Counted from the first letter of the stretch, positions 7,192 to 15,019 are shown. The stretch: DNA of 26,461 nt from Candidatus Bathyarchaeota archaeon (GCA_003601785.1 PIYA01000001.1:1-26461), one strand, 5' to 3'. Made by a program: numbers and translations. The notes: generated by a model not told the origin, from the letters alone.

Positions 7192-7569
7192 ATGCCAAAA
7201 CACAACGATTTAGAACAGAAGGCTCTACAATTCATAGTGAACACCGGGCATGAAGGTGTTCTTCAATCGGAATTGTGGCGTAAACTTGGAGCGAGCAGTA
7301 GGGAAGGCTCTAGGATAGCCATAAAACTGGAAAACCGAGGATTGATTCGAAGAGAAAGGGAACTTTGCAACGGAAGATGGACTTATAGGCTTTACCCTAA
7401 AAGGCTTCCAGCTTCAATAAACTCTATAATAGACTGTCCATGCCTGTTGTGTCCGGACAGTTCAAGATGCAGTCCGTCGGGTTCCATATCACCGTGGAAC
7501 TGTGAAAAACTCACGAAATGGCTTCTGCAGATAGCTGAACAAGAATCCGCAACGTTAGGTGACAGTTAA
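7192..7569 (+). CDS. transcription initiation factor TFE subunit beta (RPC39/RPC34-like)
   Basis: A 125-residue protein with one winged-helix domain (about 6-70: LEQKALQFIV, then QSELWRKLGASSREGSRIAI, then ENRGLIRRERE) followed by a cysteine domain (82-110). The last four cysteines, C84, C87, C93 and C104, are spaced C-x2-C-x5-C-x10-C, which I recall as the spacing of the 4Fe-4S ligands in archaeal TFE-beta and human RPC39; the CSPSGSISPWNCEKLTKWL ending also fits. TFE-beta pairs with TFE-alpha to open promoter DNA with RNA polymerase. The frame is open from 7102, but the ATG at 7192 begins at the domain; ATG at 7174 is the alternative. It heads a plus-strand group and diverges from the KEOPS run. 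Confidence 0.85.
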   Translation: MPKHNDLEQKALQFIVNTGHEGVLQSELWRKLGASSREGSRIAIKLENRGLIRRERELCNGRWTYRLYPKRLPASINSIIDCPCLLCPDSSRCSPSGSISPWNCEKLTKWLLQIAEQESATLGDS

Positions 7570-7571
7570 TT

Positions 7572-8186
7572 TTGCCTAAAGCTTGGATACAGGAGCGCAA
7601 GAGAGACTACTATTACAGGAAGGCTAAAGAGGAAAAATATCGTTCAAGGGCAACTTACAAACTGTTTCAAGCGGTAAAAAAATATCGTTTCATCAGAAAA
7701 GGCGACGTTGTCGTCGATTTGGGTGCGGCGCCGGGTGGATGGATTCAAGCTGCGAGGAAAATTGTTGGAAGCAAAGGTTTTGTTTTAGGAGTTGACGTCA
7801 AACATATTGAGCCTTTTTCAGAGCGTAACGTTAAAACGATAATAGCGGACATAACCGAGGAAGACACGCCACAGCAGATTTTGAAGCTTATTCCAAGAAA
7901 AGCCGATGTTGTAATTTCCGACGCTGCTCCAAACATTTCTGGAATATGGGAGGTAGATCACGCCCGCCAGATAGACCTGGCGCAGCAAGCCTTGAAGATA
8001 GCCTTAGAAACGCTTAAACCTCATGGAAACTTTTTCGTGAAGGTTTTCCAAGGAGATATGCTCAACGACTTCATAGCGAAAGTGAAGAAGCACTTTGAAA
8101 CGGTGAAGATAATAAAACCCGAGGCAAGCCGGGCTAGAAGCTCAGAGATTTTTGTTTTGGGAATGCGTTTAAAAACTGAGGATTGA
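7572..8186 (+). CDS. rlmE: 23S rRNA 2'-O-ribose methyltransferase RlmE/FtsJ
   Basis: A 204-residue SAM-dependent methyltransferase expected to methylate the 2'-OH of the A-loop uridine of 23S rRNA (U2552 in E. coli). The K-D-K-E catalytic set is complete: Lys30 (RATYK), Asp116 (SDAAPN), Lys156 (VKVFQG) and Glu191 (SSEIF). The SAM motif is VVDLGAAPGGW at 47-57. No C-terminal TRAM domain is present, unlike some archaeal versions. The start is TTG at 7572 with GGTGA nine bases upstream, two bases after the TFE-beta stop, so the two genes are probably coupled. Confidence 0.95.
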   Translation: MPKAWIQERKRDYYYRKAKEEKYRSRATYKLFQAVKKYRFIRKGDVVVDLGAAPGGWIQAARKIVGSKGFVLGVDVKHIEPFSERNVKTIIADITEEDTPQQILKLIPRKADVVISDAAPNISGIWEVDHARQIDLAQQALKIALETLKPHGNFFVKVFQGDMLNDFIAKVKKHFETVKIIKPEASRARSSEIFVLGMRLKTED

Positions 8187-8230
8187 CAAACAATAAATTC
8201 TTTAAACCCAACTAGAACAAGGTGAAACGT

Positions 8231-8923
8231 TTGAGAATTGTTGCGGCGGATTCCGCTTCCGCCATATTAAACGCTGATTTTGAACCCTTGTCTATCGTTG
8301 CGGTTGCATCTGTTCTTGTTAATCCGCCTTATAGAGAACCCGACGAACGTCTGGCTGAACCACTATTTGTAGAAGCTAAAGACGGGCATGAACTTGTGGT
8401 TCACGAAGCTGAACTCTGCAGAGACTTGTTGAAAAATGTTAGGGCGGATGTTGTGCATTTAGACATGTCCTTGGGCGCTGTCCCTCTTGAAAGGTTATCT
8501 GCGATTCAACTCGGAGACATAAGGGTTTCAAGTAGGGCGAGGAGACATTTGCTGAAGATTCTTCCAAGGTTACGGAAAATAGCAGGTGAAATAACGAGAG
8601 AACATGGAATCGAAGTCTTAGCCATAGGGAAAGAAAGCGTTCCAGTGAGAATCGCCGAGCTAACCGCTGGAGCATACTCAATCTTGTACGCTTCAGAAAG
8701 AGCTGTTAAGGAAGACAAAACGTTGCTGCTTGGTTTGCCATCTAAATGTCAACCCAGAATGGATCAGAGTGGTGTGTATCTTTACTCGCTTATAGCTGCG
8801 GAGCATGATGTCAGAGGGTATGCTAAAGACGTGGGAGAGGTCTTGAAAAAGGTTAATATTTCAGAAATCTTAAATCCGTGTGCAAGAGGGTTTAGAGCCT
8901 TAGAAATAAAGCCTAAACACTGA
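8231..8923 (+). CDS. DUF4152 family protein, possible RNase H-fold nuclease
   Basis: A conserved archaeal protein of about 230 residues. The N-terminus (RIVAADSASAILNADFEPLS) is a strand with an acidic residue followed by a second strand, and further acidic positions fall in VVHLDMSLGAVPLERL and in IEVLAIGKESVPVRIAEL. I recall that a Pyrococcus furiosus member (PF2046) was reported as an RNase H-fold single-strand 3'-5' exonuclease; that link is from memory. Start choice: TTG at 8231 has AAGGTGA five bases upstream and gives the usual short N-terminus, while GTG at 8222 lies inside that ribosome-binding site. It follows rlmE by 44 bases. Confidence 0.75.
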   Translation: MRIVAADSASAILNADFEPLSIVAVASVLVNPPYREPDERLAEPLFVEAKDGHELVVHEAELCRDLLKNVRADVVHLDMSLGAVPLERLSAIQLGDIRVSSRARRHLLKILPRLRKIAGEITREHGIEVLAIGKESVPVRIAELTAGAYSILYASERAVKEDKTLLLGLPSKCQPRMDQSGVYLYSLIAAEHDVRGYAKDVGEVLKKVNISEILNPCARGFRALEIKPKH

Positions 8924-8938
8924 AGTTAGGTGTTTGAA

Positions 8939-9490
8939 ATGTTCCGCTTCTGGGAAGGCTTCACACCGAAGATGAAGAGAATATTGGCTATCATAGCTTT
9001 TTTCTTACTCGCTATAATTATAACCATAGCTGGCGTGCTAACTCCACTCAGCGCTGAAGACGCGGATACCCTAGGCAAAGAGCTTAACCAAACGCGTGAG
9101 ACAGTAAACAGTTTGGAAAGTGTTCAGCAAGTTTCTTTCATTTTTGGAAACAATTTCATGATGTGTTTAGCGGGTTTTGTTCCGATAGCGGGACCTGCCT
9201 TTGAATGTTACGTGCTGTACAGCACAGGTGTTGTAATAGCTGCAGACAGTTATAACCAAGCGAATCCTCTGCTGGTGTTTTTCCTGCTGTTTCTCTTTCC
9301 CTTCACGTGGCTGGAGTTTTTGGCGTATTCTGTGGCTATGGCTGAAAGTTTTTGGCTGACTTGGCGTCTTATACAACGTAGAGGTAGAAGTGAAATCAGG
9401 AACACATGTATGTTCATAGCTTTATGCGCAGTGTTGTTGCTGGTTGGCGCTGTTATAGAAGTCGCTTTTCTGTCACTTTTAGGTTCCTGA
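8939..9490 (+). CDS. SpoIIM-like (DUF95) integral membrane protein
   Basis: A 183-residue membrane protein with about four to five helices: near 13-35 (ILAIIAFFLLAIIITIAGV), 65-95 (FIFGNNFMMCLAGFVPIAG), 105-130 (PLLVFFLLFLFPFTWLEFL) and 157-180. The FxNN...GFxPxxG motif and the later LEFLAYSVAMAESF match the Stage II sporulation M family, which in non-sporulating prokaryotes is of unknown role, often near membrane remodelling or transport genes. Start: ATG at 8939, with AGGTG six bases upstream; a GTG at 8930 lies within that site. It closes the TFE-beta group and converges on nadC with two bases between the stops. Confidence 0.75.
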   Translation: MFRFWEGFTPKMKRILAIIAFFLLAIIITIAGVLTPLSAEDADTLGKELNQTRETVNSLESVQQVSFIFGNNFMMCLAGFVPIAGPAFECYVLYSTGVVIAADSYNQANPLLVFFLLFLFPFTWLEFLAYSVAMAESFWLTWRLIQRRGRSEIRNTCMFIALCAVLLLVGAVIEVAFLSLLGS

Positions 9491-9492
9491 GT

Positions 9493-10353
9493 TTATTCCG
9501 TTTTTGTTATTTCTAAACTTATGTTTAATGCTTTTACGCTGTGCGTTATCTCCCCTAAACTCACTACGTCAACTCCTGTTGATGCGAACTCTAGGATGTT
9601 CTTAGCTGTTATTCCACCGCTTGCCTCAAGCAGCACTTTTCCGTAGAAACCTGATTTTTTAAGTGTTTTCACAGCCTTCTCTATCTGTTTCGGGTGAAAA
9701 TTGTCCAGCATTATTATGTCCGCTCCAGCCTTCGCCGCTTTTAAGACATCTTCAACCCTTGTAACCTCAACCTCTATTTTCTTGCTGAACGAAACTTTCT
9801 CTCTGGCGGTTTTAACGGCTTTTTCAACGCTTCCAACAACCGCGATGTGGTTGTCCTTTATCAGAATCATGTCGTCTAGGCATAAACGATGCGTGTCTCC
9901 GCCGCCGATTAGGACAGCTTTCTTGTCGAAGTATAGAAGTCCTGGTGCAACTTTTCTTGTGCATGCAACTCTTGTTTTGAGCTTCCTCCGCTTGAGCTTG
10001 TTCACAAGTTTCCTGGTGGCTGTGGCTATCCCACTCATTCGTGAGAGTATGTTTAGAATTGTGCGTTCAGCTGCCAATATTGTCCTCGTTTTTCCAGAGA
10101 TTTTCATCAAAACTTTTCCTGTCTTCACTTCTTCCCCGTCTGAAACTAGGTTTTCAACCTTTAAGCCTAGGCTTTCCGCTAAAACTTCTGCTTCTTCAAC
10201 TCCCGCTATAACTCCGCTTTCTCTGGCTATTACCTCCGCCTCTGCGGTGCTGTCAGCTGGAATGAGCAACATTGTTGTTACGTCGCCCTTTCCTAAATCT
10301 TCCGTTAGTATGCTTCGAAGTTTTTCTTCCAGAATTTTGCGTGGTAAGAACAT
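9493..10353 (-). CDS. nadC: nicotinate-nucleotide pyrophosphorylase (quinolinate phosphoribosyltransferase)
   Basis: Converts quinolinate and PRPP to nicotinate mononucleotide in de novo NAD synthesis. The 286 residues show the N-terminal EDLGKGDVTT motif, the ESGVIAGV turn, AAERTILNILSRMSGIAT, the substrate-binding TRKVAPGL, the GGGDTHRLCLDDMILIKDNHI block, and the C-terminal barrel segments IEVEVTRVEDV, IIMLDNF, LEASGGI and DVVSLG. All key residues look intact. The ATG at 10353 gives the usual length. The usual partners NadA and NadB are not in the window; NadM, a later enzyme of the same pathway, is about 3 kb away. Confidence 0.96.
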   Translation of the reverse strand: MFLPRKILEEKLRSILTEDLGKGDVTTMLLIPADSTAEAEVIARESGVIAGVEEAEVLAESLGLKVENLVSDGEEVKTGKVLMKISGKTRTILAAERTILNILSRMSGIATATRKLVNKLKRRKLKTRVACTRKVAPGLLYFDKKAVLIGGGDTHRLCLDDMILIKDNHIAVVGSVEKAVKTAREKVSFSKKIEVEVTRVEDVLKAAKAGADIIMLDNFHPKQIEKAVKTLKKSGFYGKVLLEASGGITAKNILEFASTGVDVVSLGEITHSVKALNISLEITKTE

Positions 10354-10412
10354 ACTTCTAGTTCTAATCGTTTAGCTTAAAATATTTGTTATGTGATGTG
10401 AGCAGAATTTTG

Positions 10413-11591
10413 TTAGCGTTTTTCTGCCATTTCGCTTATTATTCTGATAGTTTTTTCCAAGCCGTCGTATTGAAGAACCTCTTCTTGAATCTTCTCAAGC
10501 CTTTGAAGGGTTCCATTCTTTAAAGTCTGTTCAATTTTGTTCAACAGTTTTTTCTTGGACAATCCTTCTTGTAGAATGACTTTCGCTATGCCTAAATCTT
10601 TAGCTTGTTTAGCGTTGCTGAGCTGCTCTGTGTGGCTTGGTGTTGGAATAATTATCATCGGTTTGCCATAGGCTAGGCACTGAGTTAAAGTTCCGTGTCC
10701 AGCACGGCTTATAACCAAATCTGAGGCTTTTAAGTATTCGAAACGATTCGGAATCCACTTGTAAATTGTCAAATTGCCATGGCATATAGGTTTAGAATCT
10801 GTGTTTGGGTAGCCGAGGGACATGACAACTTCGTATTTGTCTGGAAAATTGAGGAATATCTTCCTTAAAATTCCAATTAGAAACGCTCTTTCCCTTGTTG
10901 GACCGCTTATAGGCGCAAAAATTACAAGCTTGTCCATGGGCAGTTTCAGCTTTTTTCTCAGTTCCTTTTTTGTTGGCAGTTCTTCTGGACGGGTTGAAAG
11001 AATTGGTCCTACAAGTTTCACGCGTTTTCCGTAAGCCTTTGGAATGTTTAGGTTTCCCTTGCTTATCGTGTATGGTGGGGGAAAATCGGGTATTAACACG
11101 AGGTTTCCAGTGGTCCACATTTTTCCGATAAGAGCTAAGGTTATAGAGTCCGCGAATCTTGCCAAACGTAAGAAGTGTTTTTTCCTCGGAATTATCACTT
11201 GAAACTGGTTTAGGATGCAGATTCTCTTTATGCCCAAAATTCTTGCAGCCAGTAAAGGCGAAACCCTTGAGTCTGAAACCACAACGTCAGGCTTAAAACC
11301 TTCGATAGCCTCTAACTCCGCGTTGATTTGTTCCAAAAGAGTGAAGGATGCAAAGAAGGGTCCCGGATTAACAGCTGTTTGTCTGAAGTCTATTGTTCCA
11401 TCCGGTTTAACTTGAAACCCTATCGGCGGAGCCTTTATGAGGGGGATTTTTTCCTTTTCAACGTAGGATGCGCCTTCTCTGTACGTGGAAAAGAGCACCT
11501 CAACGTTTTTCTCCATGAGTTTCTTTGCAATTGGAACACATCTTCCCACATGTCCTAGACCTATTCCACATGGAGAAAAGTAAACTCGCAT
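10413..11591 (-). CDS. UGT/MurG-like glycosyltransferase (GT-B fold)
   Basis: A 392-residue two-domain glycosyltransferase. The N-terminal acceptor domain opens with YFSPCGIGLGHVGRCVPIAK, the glycine-rich loop typical of GT28/GT1 enzymes; the C-terminal donor domain holds FAPISGPTRERA, the acidic/His-containing YKWIPNRFEYLKASDLVISR and AGHGTLTQCLAYGKPMIIIP, then PSHTEQLSNA. These are the nucleotide-sugar binding signatures. It may act on lipid, glycan or protein; N-glycan or lipid glycosylation is only a guess. The ATG at 11591 follows the AMMECR1 stop by four bases, so the two are co-transcribed. Confidence 0.85.
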   Translation of the reverse strand: MRVYFSPCGIGLGHVGRCVPIAKKLMEKNVEVLFSTYREGASYVEKEKIPLIKAPPIGFQVKPDGTIDFRQTAVNPGPFFASFTLLEQINAELEAIEGFKPDVVVSDSRVSPLLAARILGIKRICILNQFQVIIPRKKHFLRLARFADSITLALIGKMWTTGNLVLIPDFPPPYTISKGNLNIPKAYGKRVKLVGPILSTRPEELPTKKELRKKLKLPMDKLVIFAPISGPTRERAFLIGILRKIFLNFPDKYEVVMSLGYPNTDSKPICHGNLTIYKWIPNRFEYLKASDLVISRAGHGTLTQCLAYGKPMIIIPTPSHTEQLSNAKQAKDLGIAKVILQEGLSKKKLLNKIEQTLKNGTLQRLEKIQEEVLQYDGLEKTIRIISEMAEKR

Positions 11592-11595
11592 TGAA

Positions 11596-12222
11596 CTATT
11601 TCCCGCCGAGGGTTTTACGTTTTATCTCACCCTTTGGCTTCTCCTCCTCAAAAATTATGGCTTGAAACTTGTAAATTTTCGTGTTTTCCATCAACCAACA
11701 ATCCGGAGGTAAGCCAGCCTTGACACAGCATTGGCATAAGAATTCTTCTTCATCCCATTTCCATTCAATAGGCACTTGAGGTAGAAGCAACCCTTTGAAC
11801 ACTCCTCTCTCAACAATCAACCCGTCTTCTCCAACTTTAATCTTCGACGGATATTCGCTTGGTTTTTCCACATTCACCTTCTGCGGTGGGGTGAGCACGC
11901 TCACCTCAAAGACTAGGCTGTCAAGTTCGTTCAGTGAAACCGGATAAAACCTAGGGTCTTGGGTTGCTGAGCTTATAGCGGCATCGATAACTGCCTCGGC
12001 TAATGGTGTCGTTGGGTAAGGAAATCCTATACACCCTCTCAGTTCCTTTTTCCCTTTCTTTACACTGTTTATGGTTACGAAAACTCCGCATTTTCTCAGA
12101 AGTTTTTCAGAAGTTTCTCTTGGAACTTTGATGCGGCTTCTGTTTTTCAGGTATTCTTCAACGGCTTTTCTTGCAAGTTTAACTAGAAATTCTCCCTCTT
12201 CAAGGCTTAGCTGAAGCGACAC
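11596..12222 (-). CDS. AMMECR1 domain protein
   Basis: A 208-residue single-domain protein of the AMMECR1 family, conserved from archaea to humans with no settled molecular function. The signature is visible as ELRGCIGFPYPTTPLAEAV, ISSATQDPRFYPVSLNELDSL, FEVSVLTPPQKV and, near the end, LLPQVPIEWKWDEEEFLCQC with GLPPDCW. The start is GTG at 12222, with AAAGGGGA about seven bases upstream. Four bases separate its stop from the glycosyltransferase ATG. It lies 58 bases after the proteasome beta gene, possibly in the same transcript. Confidence 0.93.
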   Translation of the reverse strand: MSLQLSLEEGEFLVKLARKAVEEYLKNRSRIKVPRETSEKLLRKCGVFVTINSVKKGKKELRGCIGFPYPTTPLAEAVIDAAISSATQDPRFYPVSLNELDSLVFEVSVLTPPQKVNVEKPSEYPSKIKVGEDGLIVERGVFKGLLLPQVPIEWKWDEEEFLCQCCVKAGLPPDCWLMENTKIYKFQAIIFEEEKPKGEIKRKTLGGK

Positions 12223-12280
12223 TGGCTTTTCCCCTTTAATAGTGACGTTATGTTTGATTTAGGGTTTAAATCTTGAAGTC

Positions 12281-12901
12281 TTAGAATTTCATGGATTCCT
12301 CTTTGATTCCATCCTTTGTTATTAACAAGAAGTCTATTCCGTCTCCGCTCATTATGTCTCTGCTTATGGCTGATTTAACCGCTCTGACGACGAGGTCTTT
12401 CCCTTCCTCCATAGACATGTTCTCCTTATATCCTTGCTCAAGAACTCCAACGGCTATTTCCGTTCCAGAGCCTACAACTGCGTATTTGTCGGGTATCACG
12501 GAGCCTAGGATGTCTAACACGTAGAGCGATGCTCCTTCATCGTCTATCCCGCCGACGATTGTCTGCGTAATCAACGGCGCTAGTCTCTGATTGAAAAGCA
12601 GGTTGGACATGAGTTTTGCAGCTGACCTCACGGATATTGGTCTGCCCACGTCTAAACCGTAGAGGTTTGCGTAGGCTTCAACCTCTCTTATGAGGATTTG
12701 CATGTCTGAAACAAGTCCCGCGCAAGCTGCACCTATGTGGTCTGTGATTTTGAAAACCTTCTTTCCTCCTTTGCTGACAACCAAGTATCCGTAAGAAACG
12801 CGTTTTTCAGAAGCCAAAATCACTCCGTCTCGGCATACAACTCCAACGGTTGTTGCCCCTGGAATCCAGAGATATTGAGATTGTTGACCTTGCCTTTCCA
12901 T
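12281..12901 (-). CDS. psmB: proteasome beta subunit, non-catalytic type (Thr1 replaced by Ala)
   Basis: A 20S proteasome beta subunit of 206 residues. Canonical active subunits begin the mature chain with TTTVG after a Gly; here the matching stretch is PG-ATTVGVV, so alanine stands at the nucleophile position. Other catalytic positions are kept: Glu17 (SEKR), Lys33 (GGKKVF), SRD near 166 and GSG near 129. The closest remembered match is the inert beta of Sulfolobus (mature region ATAIG, SYGG, SGDGIDLA). It is likely a structural beta that pairs with an active beta elsewhere. ATG at 12901 has GGTGA five bases upstream; the frame could begin at GTG 12910, within that site. Confidence 0.85.
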   Translation of the reverse strand: MERQGQQSQYLWIPGATTVGVVCRDGVILASEKRVSYGYLVVSKGGKKVFKITDHIGAACAGLVSDMQILIREVEAYANLYGLDVGRPISVRSAAKLMSNLLFNQRLAPLITQTIVGGIDDEGASLYVLDILGSVIPDKYAVVGSGTEIAVGVLEQGYKENMSMEEGKDLVVRAVKSAISRDIMSGDGIDFLLITKDGIKEESMKF

Positions 12902-12935
12902 TCCGTTCACCTTTTCGTTGATATGTGTAAGTCAA

Positions 12936-12966
12936 ACTATTAAACTTACTCATGTAATAACTTACT
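12936..12966. promoter_or_regulatory. divergent psmB-ogt promoter with 8-base direct repeats
   Basis: The 70-base divergent spacer carries ACTATTAAACT (about 12936-12946), a TATA-like element usable in both directions: about 40 bases before the psmB ATG and about 33-39 before the ogt ATG candidates. Overlapping and following it are two exact copies of AACTTACT (12943-12950 and 12959-12966) with a 16-base period, positioned where a regulator could control the ogt start site. No regulator family is suggested by the sequence. Confidence 0.4.
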
Positions 12967-12973
12967 AAAAGTG

Positions 12974-13570
12974 ATGCTTATGATAAATCTTTACACGGAG
13001 AAAAGAGACAACACTTGGTTCGGTGTTGCGACTGATGATAGAAGGCTTTACGTTACAACATTTGCCTTCAGCGAAAAGAGCGTGTTGCAGAGTCTTCTGA
13101 AGAACATACCCTATGACGTGCCGTTTCAACAGCGGGAAAAAACCTCATCTTTCGCTGAACGTGTTATAGCTTTGTTAAAGGACATTTATGATGGAAAAAA
13201 CGTTTCTCATAATTTCGCTTTGGCGATGGAGCATCTTTCAAGCTACACACAAAAAGTGATTAAGACGGTTTCTCTGATTCCCGTCGGATACGTGGCTTCT
13301 TACGGTTCGGTTGCCAAGGCAGCTGGTGGAAGCCCGAGAGCTGTTGGGCGCGTCATGGCTTCAAATCCTTTTGTGCTGATTGTTCCATGTCATAGGGTTG
13401 TCCGTTCAGACTTTAAACTAGGCGGGTACGGTTCACGTCCAGACGTGAAGCTTGAGATTCTGAAGCGTGAACGGAGAGGCTGCACCGCGAAACGTGAAGT
13501 TTCAGTGGATGGTGAAAAACTTTTGGTTTTCCCTGTTGAGTTCGTTCTGAAAAGACTGGGAGAAGGGTAA
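12974..13570 (+). CDS. ogt: methylated-DNA--protein-cysteine methyltransferase (O6-alkylguanine repair)
   Basis: A suicide repair protein that moves an alkyl group from O6-alkylguanine in DNA onto its own cysteine. The C-terminal domain is complete: IPVGYVASYGSVAKAAG (helix-turn-helix with the recognition region), SPRAVGRVMASNP, the active site VPCHRVV with the acceptor Cys, then LGGYG. The N-terminal half is degenerate, as usual. ATG at 12974, ATG at 12980 and GTG at 12971 are all possible starts; spacing from the candidate promoter does not decide between them. Length is normal for archaea. It diverges from psmB and precedes nadM by 44 bases. Confidence 0.93.
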   Translation: MLMINLYTEKRDNTWFGVATDDRRLYVTTFAFSEKSVLQSLLKNIPYDVPFQQREKTSSFAERVIALLKDIYDGKNVSHNFALAMEHLSSYTQKVIKTVSLIPVGYVASYGSVAKAAGGSPRAVGRVMASNPFVLIVPCHRVVRSDFKLGGYGSRPDVKLEILKRERRGCTAKREVSVDGEKLLVFPVEFVLKRLGEG

Positions 13571-13614
13571 ATGTTAATTGTTAATCATCTAATAATGTTT
13601 TCAGAGATGGTTTG

Positions 13615-14142
13615 ATGGTTACCCGTGGACTTTTCGTCGGCAGATTTCAACCGTTTCATCTCGGTCATCTCGCCGCGATAAAATACGTCTTGAAAAAAGT
13701 TGACGAACTCGTGATAGTGATAGGCAGCGCTCAATACAGCCACAGAAGGAACAACCCCTTCACGGCTGGTGAACGGTTGGTGATGGTTCGTAAGGCTTTG
13801 GAAGAGGCTGGAGTTGACTGCTCAAAGATTTGGATTGTGCCAGTGCCAGACGTGCACTTACACATGCTGTGGGTTTCATCCGTTGAGGGTTACACACCTA
13901 AGTTTGACGTTGTCTATTCCAACGAACCCTTAACCCGCCGCCTCTTCATGGAAGCCGGATACAAAGTTAAGTCCATACCCTTCCACAAGCGGAAGTTTTA
14001 CTCTTCAACGGAAGTCAGAGAAGAACTGCTGAAGGGGGAAAGCTGGGAAAAACTCGTTCCAAAGAGCGTGGCAGACTTCATAAAGGAAATCGACGGAATT
14101 AACAGACTGAAAGACTTGGTAAAAACGGATAAGCCACAATAA
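13615..14142 (+). CDS. nadM: nicotinamide-nucleotide adenylyltransferase
   Basis: Joins ATP to NMN or NaMN to make NAD or deamido-NAD. The 175-residue archaeal-type protein shows GLFVGRFQPFHLGHLAA with the HxGH motif, IVIGSAQYSHRRNNPFTAGER, WIVPVPDV near the middle, YSNEPLTRRLFMEAGY, and the second nucleotide-binding motif YSSTEVREEL. All are diagnostic for NadM rather than the bacterial NadD. ATG at 13615 matches homologue N-termini; an adjacent TTG at 13612 is less likely. It follows ogt closely and may share its transcript. Confidence 0.95.
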   Translation: MVTRGLFVGRFQPFHLGHLAAIKYVLKKVDELVIVIGSAQYSHRRNNPFTAGERLVMVRKALEEAGVDCSKIWIVPVPDVHLHMLWVSSVEGYTPKFDVVYSNEPLTRRLFMEAGYKVKSIPFHKRKFYSSTEVREELLKGESWEKLVPKSVADFIKEIDGINRLKDLVKTDKPQ

Positions 14143-14161
14143 ACGTTAAGGTCTCATGCAG

Positions 14162-14188
14162 AAAAACCTAGGGGGGTCTATCGGTTTT
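14162..14188 (+). terminator. candidate hairpin between convergent nadM and the DUF62 gene
   Basis: AAAACCTAG (14163-14171) can pair with CTA-TC-GGTTTT (14178-14188) around a GGGGGT loop, with a two-base bulge, and is followed by AAGC. It lies 20 bases after the nadM stop and 32 before the other gene's stop, in a convergent position where a terminator would serve. Pairing was found by eye; the stem is weak on the U side. Confidence 0.3.
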
Positions 14189-14219
14189 AAGCAAAATTCA
14201 CCCATAAATTTCAAGTTAG

Positions 14220-15014
14220 TTACGCCGTGTAAACTGCGACTTTATCCCCAACTTTCACCCCAAACCTCTCTGCAGCGTTTCCCTGGTTAACCGATATTTC
14301 GAGAAAATTGTGGCTTCCAAAGATTGCTAATGGCTCCTGCGGCTTAACATCCGCGTAAGCCCTACAAAGCTTAAACCTCAACCTAACACCCTTGAGTCTA
14401 ATGTTAACCGTCTCCTTCCCCTTCAAAAATTCAAGTTCTTTCTCACCGAAATTTGTCACCACATTGCCGAAATCATCCACATGTATAACCTCACCAATCA
14501 ACACGCCTTTCCGCCTCATTATCTTCGCAAACACAGGCATCACAACATCGCGTATTTCAGAACCAAACTTGGATGGCAACTCACCTTTCGCCAAGTAGGC
14601 TGCCGCAGGAGCAAAGACATCTCTCCCGTGAAAAGTGTCCGAAACCCTTGGAAGCATAAACTTCGGATTTTCAATTCTGTAAATGTGCCTTACACCCTGA
14701 TTTCTCGCAGCCAACATCAACACACCGTTGTCCGGTCCGATAAAATAGCCACCTTTTGTCTGAACAAGTATAGCTCGTCTTTTCGTTCCGACACCGGGGT
14801 CTACAACAGCCACGTGGATGGTGCCTTTCGGAAAATGAGGTGTTGCAGCAGCCAAGATGTAAGCACCCATCCTTATGTTGAACTTTTCTATCTGATGCGT
14901 TATGTCAACAATCGTCACGTTTGGGTTTATGCTTAAAATTACGGCTTTCATCTCCGCCACATAAGGGTCTCTCAATCCAAAATCCGTTGTCAACGTGATT
15001 ATGGCACTCGGCAT
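14220..15014 (-). CDS. SAM hydrolase / hydroxide adenosyltransferase (DUF62)
   Basis: A 264-residue member of the SAM-dependent halogenase-like family that in archaea and bacteria hydrolyses S-adenosylmethionine to adenosine and methionine. The N-terminus ITLTTDFGLRDPYVAEMKAV, the VVDPGVGTKRRA segment (Asp and Arg of the D-R-H triad), GPDNGVLM, and SDTFHGRDVFAPAAAYLA with the triad His are present, followed by the C-terminal beta domain (GEVIHVDDFGNVVTNF). The complete triad and absence of a chlorinase-type loop signature argue for hydrolase rather than halogenase; that is from family knowledge. The ATG at 15014 is five bases after a short upstream frame's stop. Physiological role is unclear. 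Confidence 0.9.
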   Translation of the reverse strand: MPSAIITLTTDFGLRDPYVAEMKAVILSINPNVTIVDITHQIEKFNIRMGAYILAAATPHFPKGTIHVAVVDPGVGTKRRAILVQTKGGYFIGPDNGVLMLAARNQGVRHIYRIENPKFMLPRVSDTFHGRDVFAPAAAYLAKGELPSKFGSEIRDVVMPVFAKIMRRKGVLIGEVIHVDDFGNVVTNFGEKELEFLKGKETVNIRLKGVRLRFKLCRAYADVKPQEPLAIFGSHNFLEISVNQGNAAERFGVKVGDKVAVYTA

Positions 15015-15019
15015 GTAAT

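Noticed and set aside
14220..15014. SAM-dependent chlorinase or fluorinase
   Set aside because: The D-R-H triad of the hydrolase branch is intact and the context shows no halogenated-metabolite genes; a hydrolase is the conservative call.
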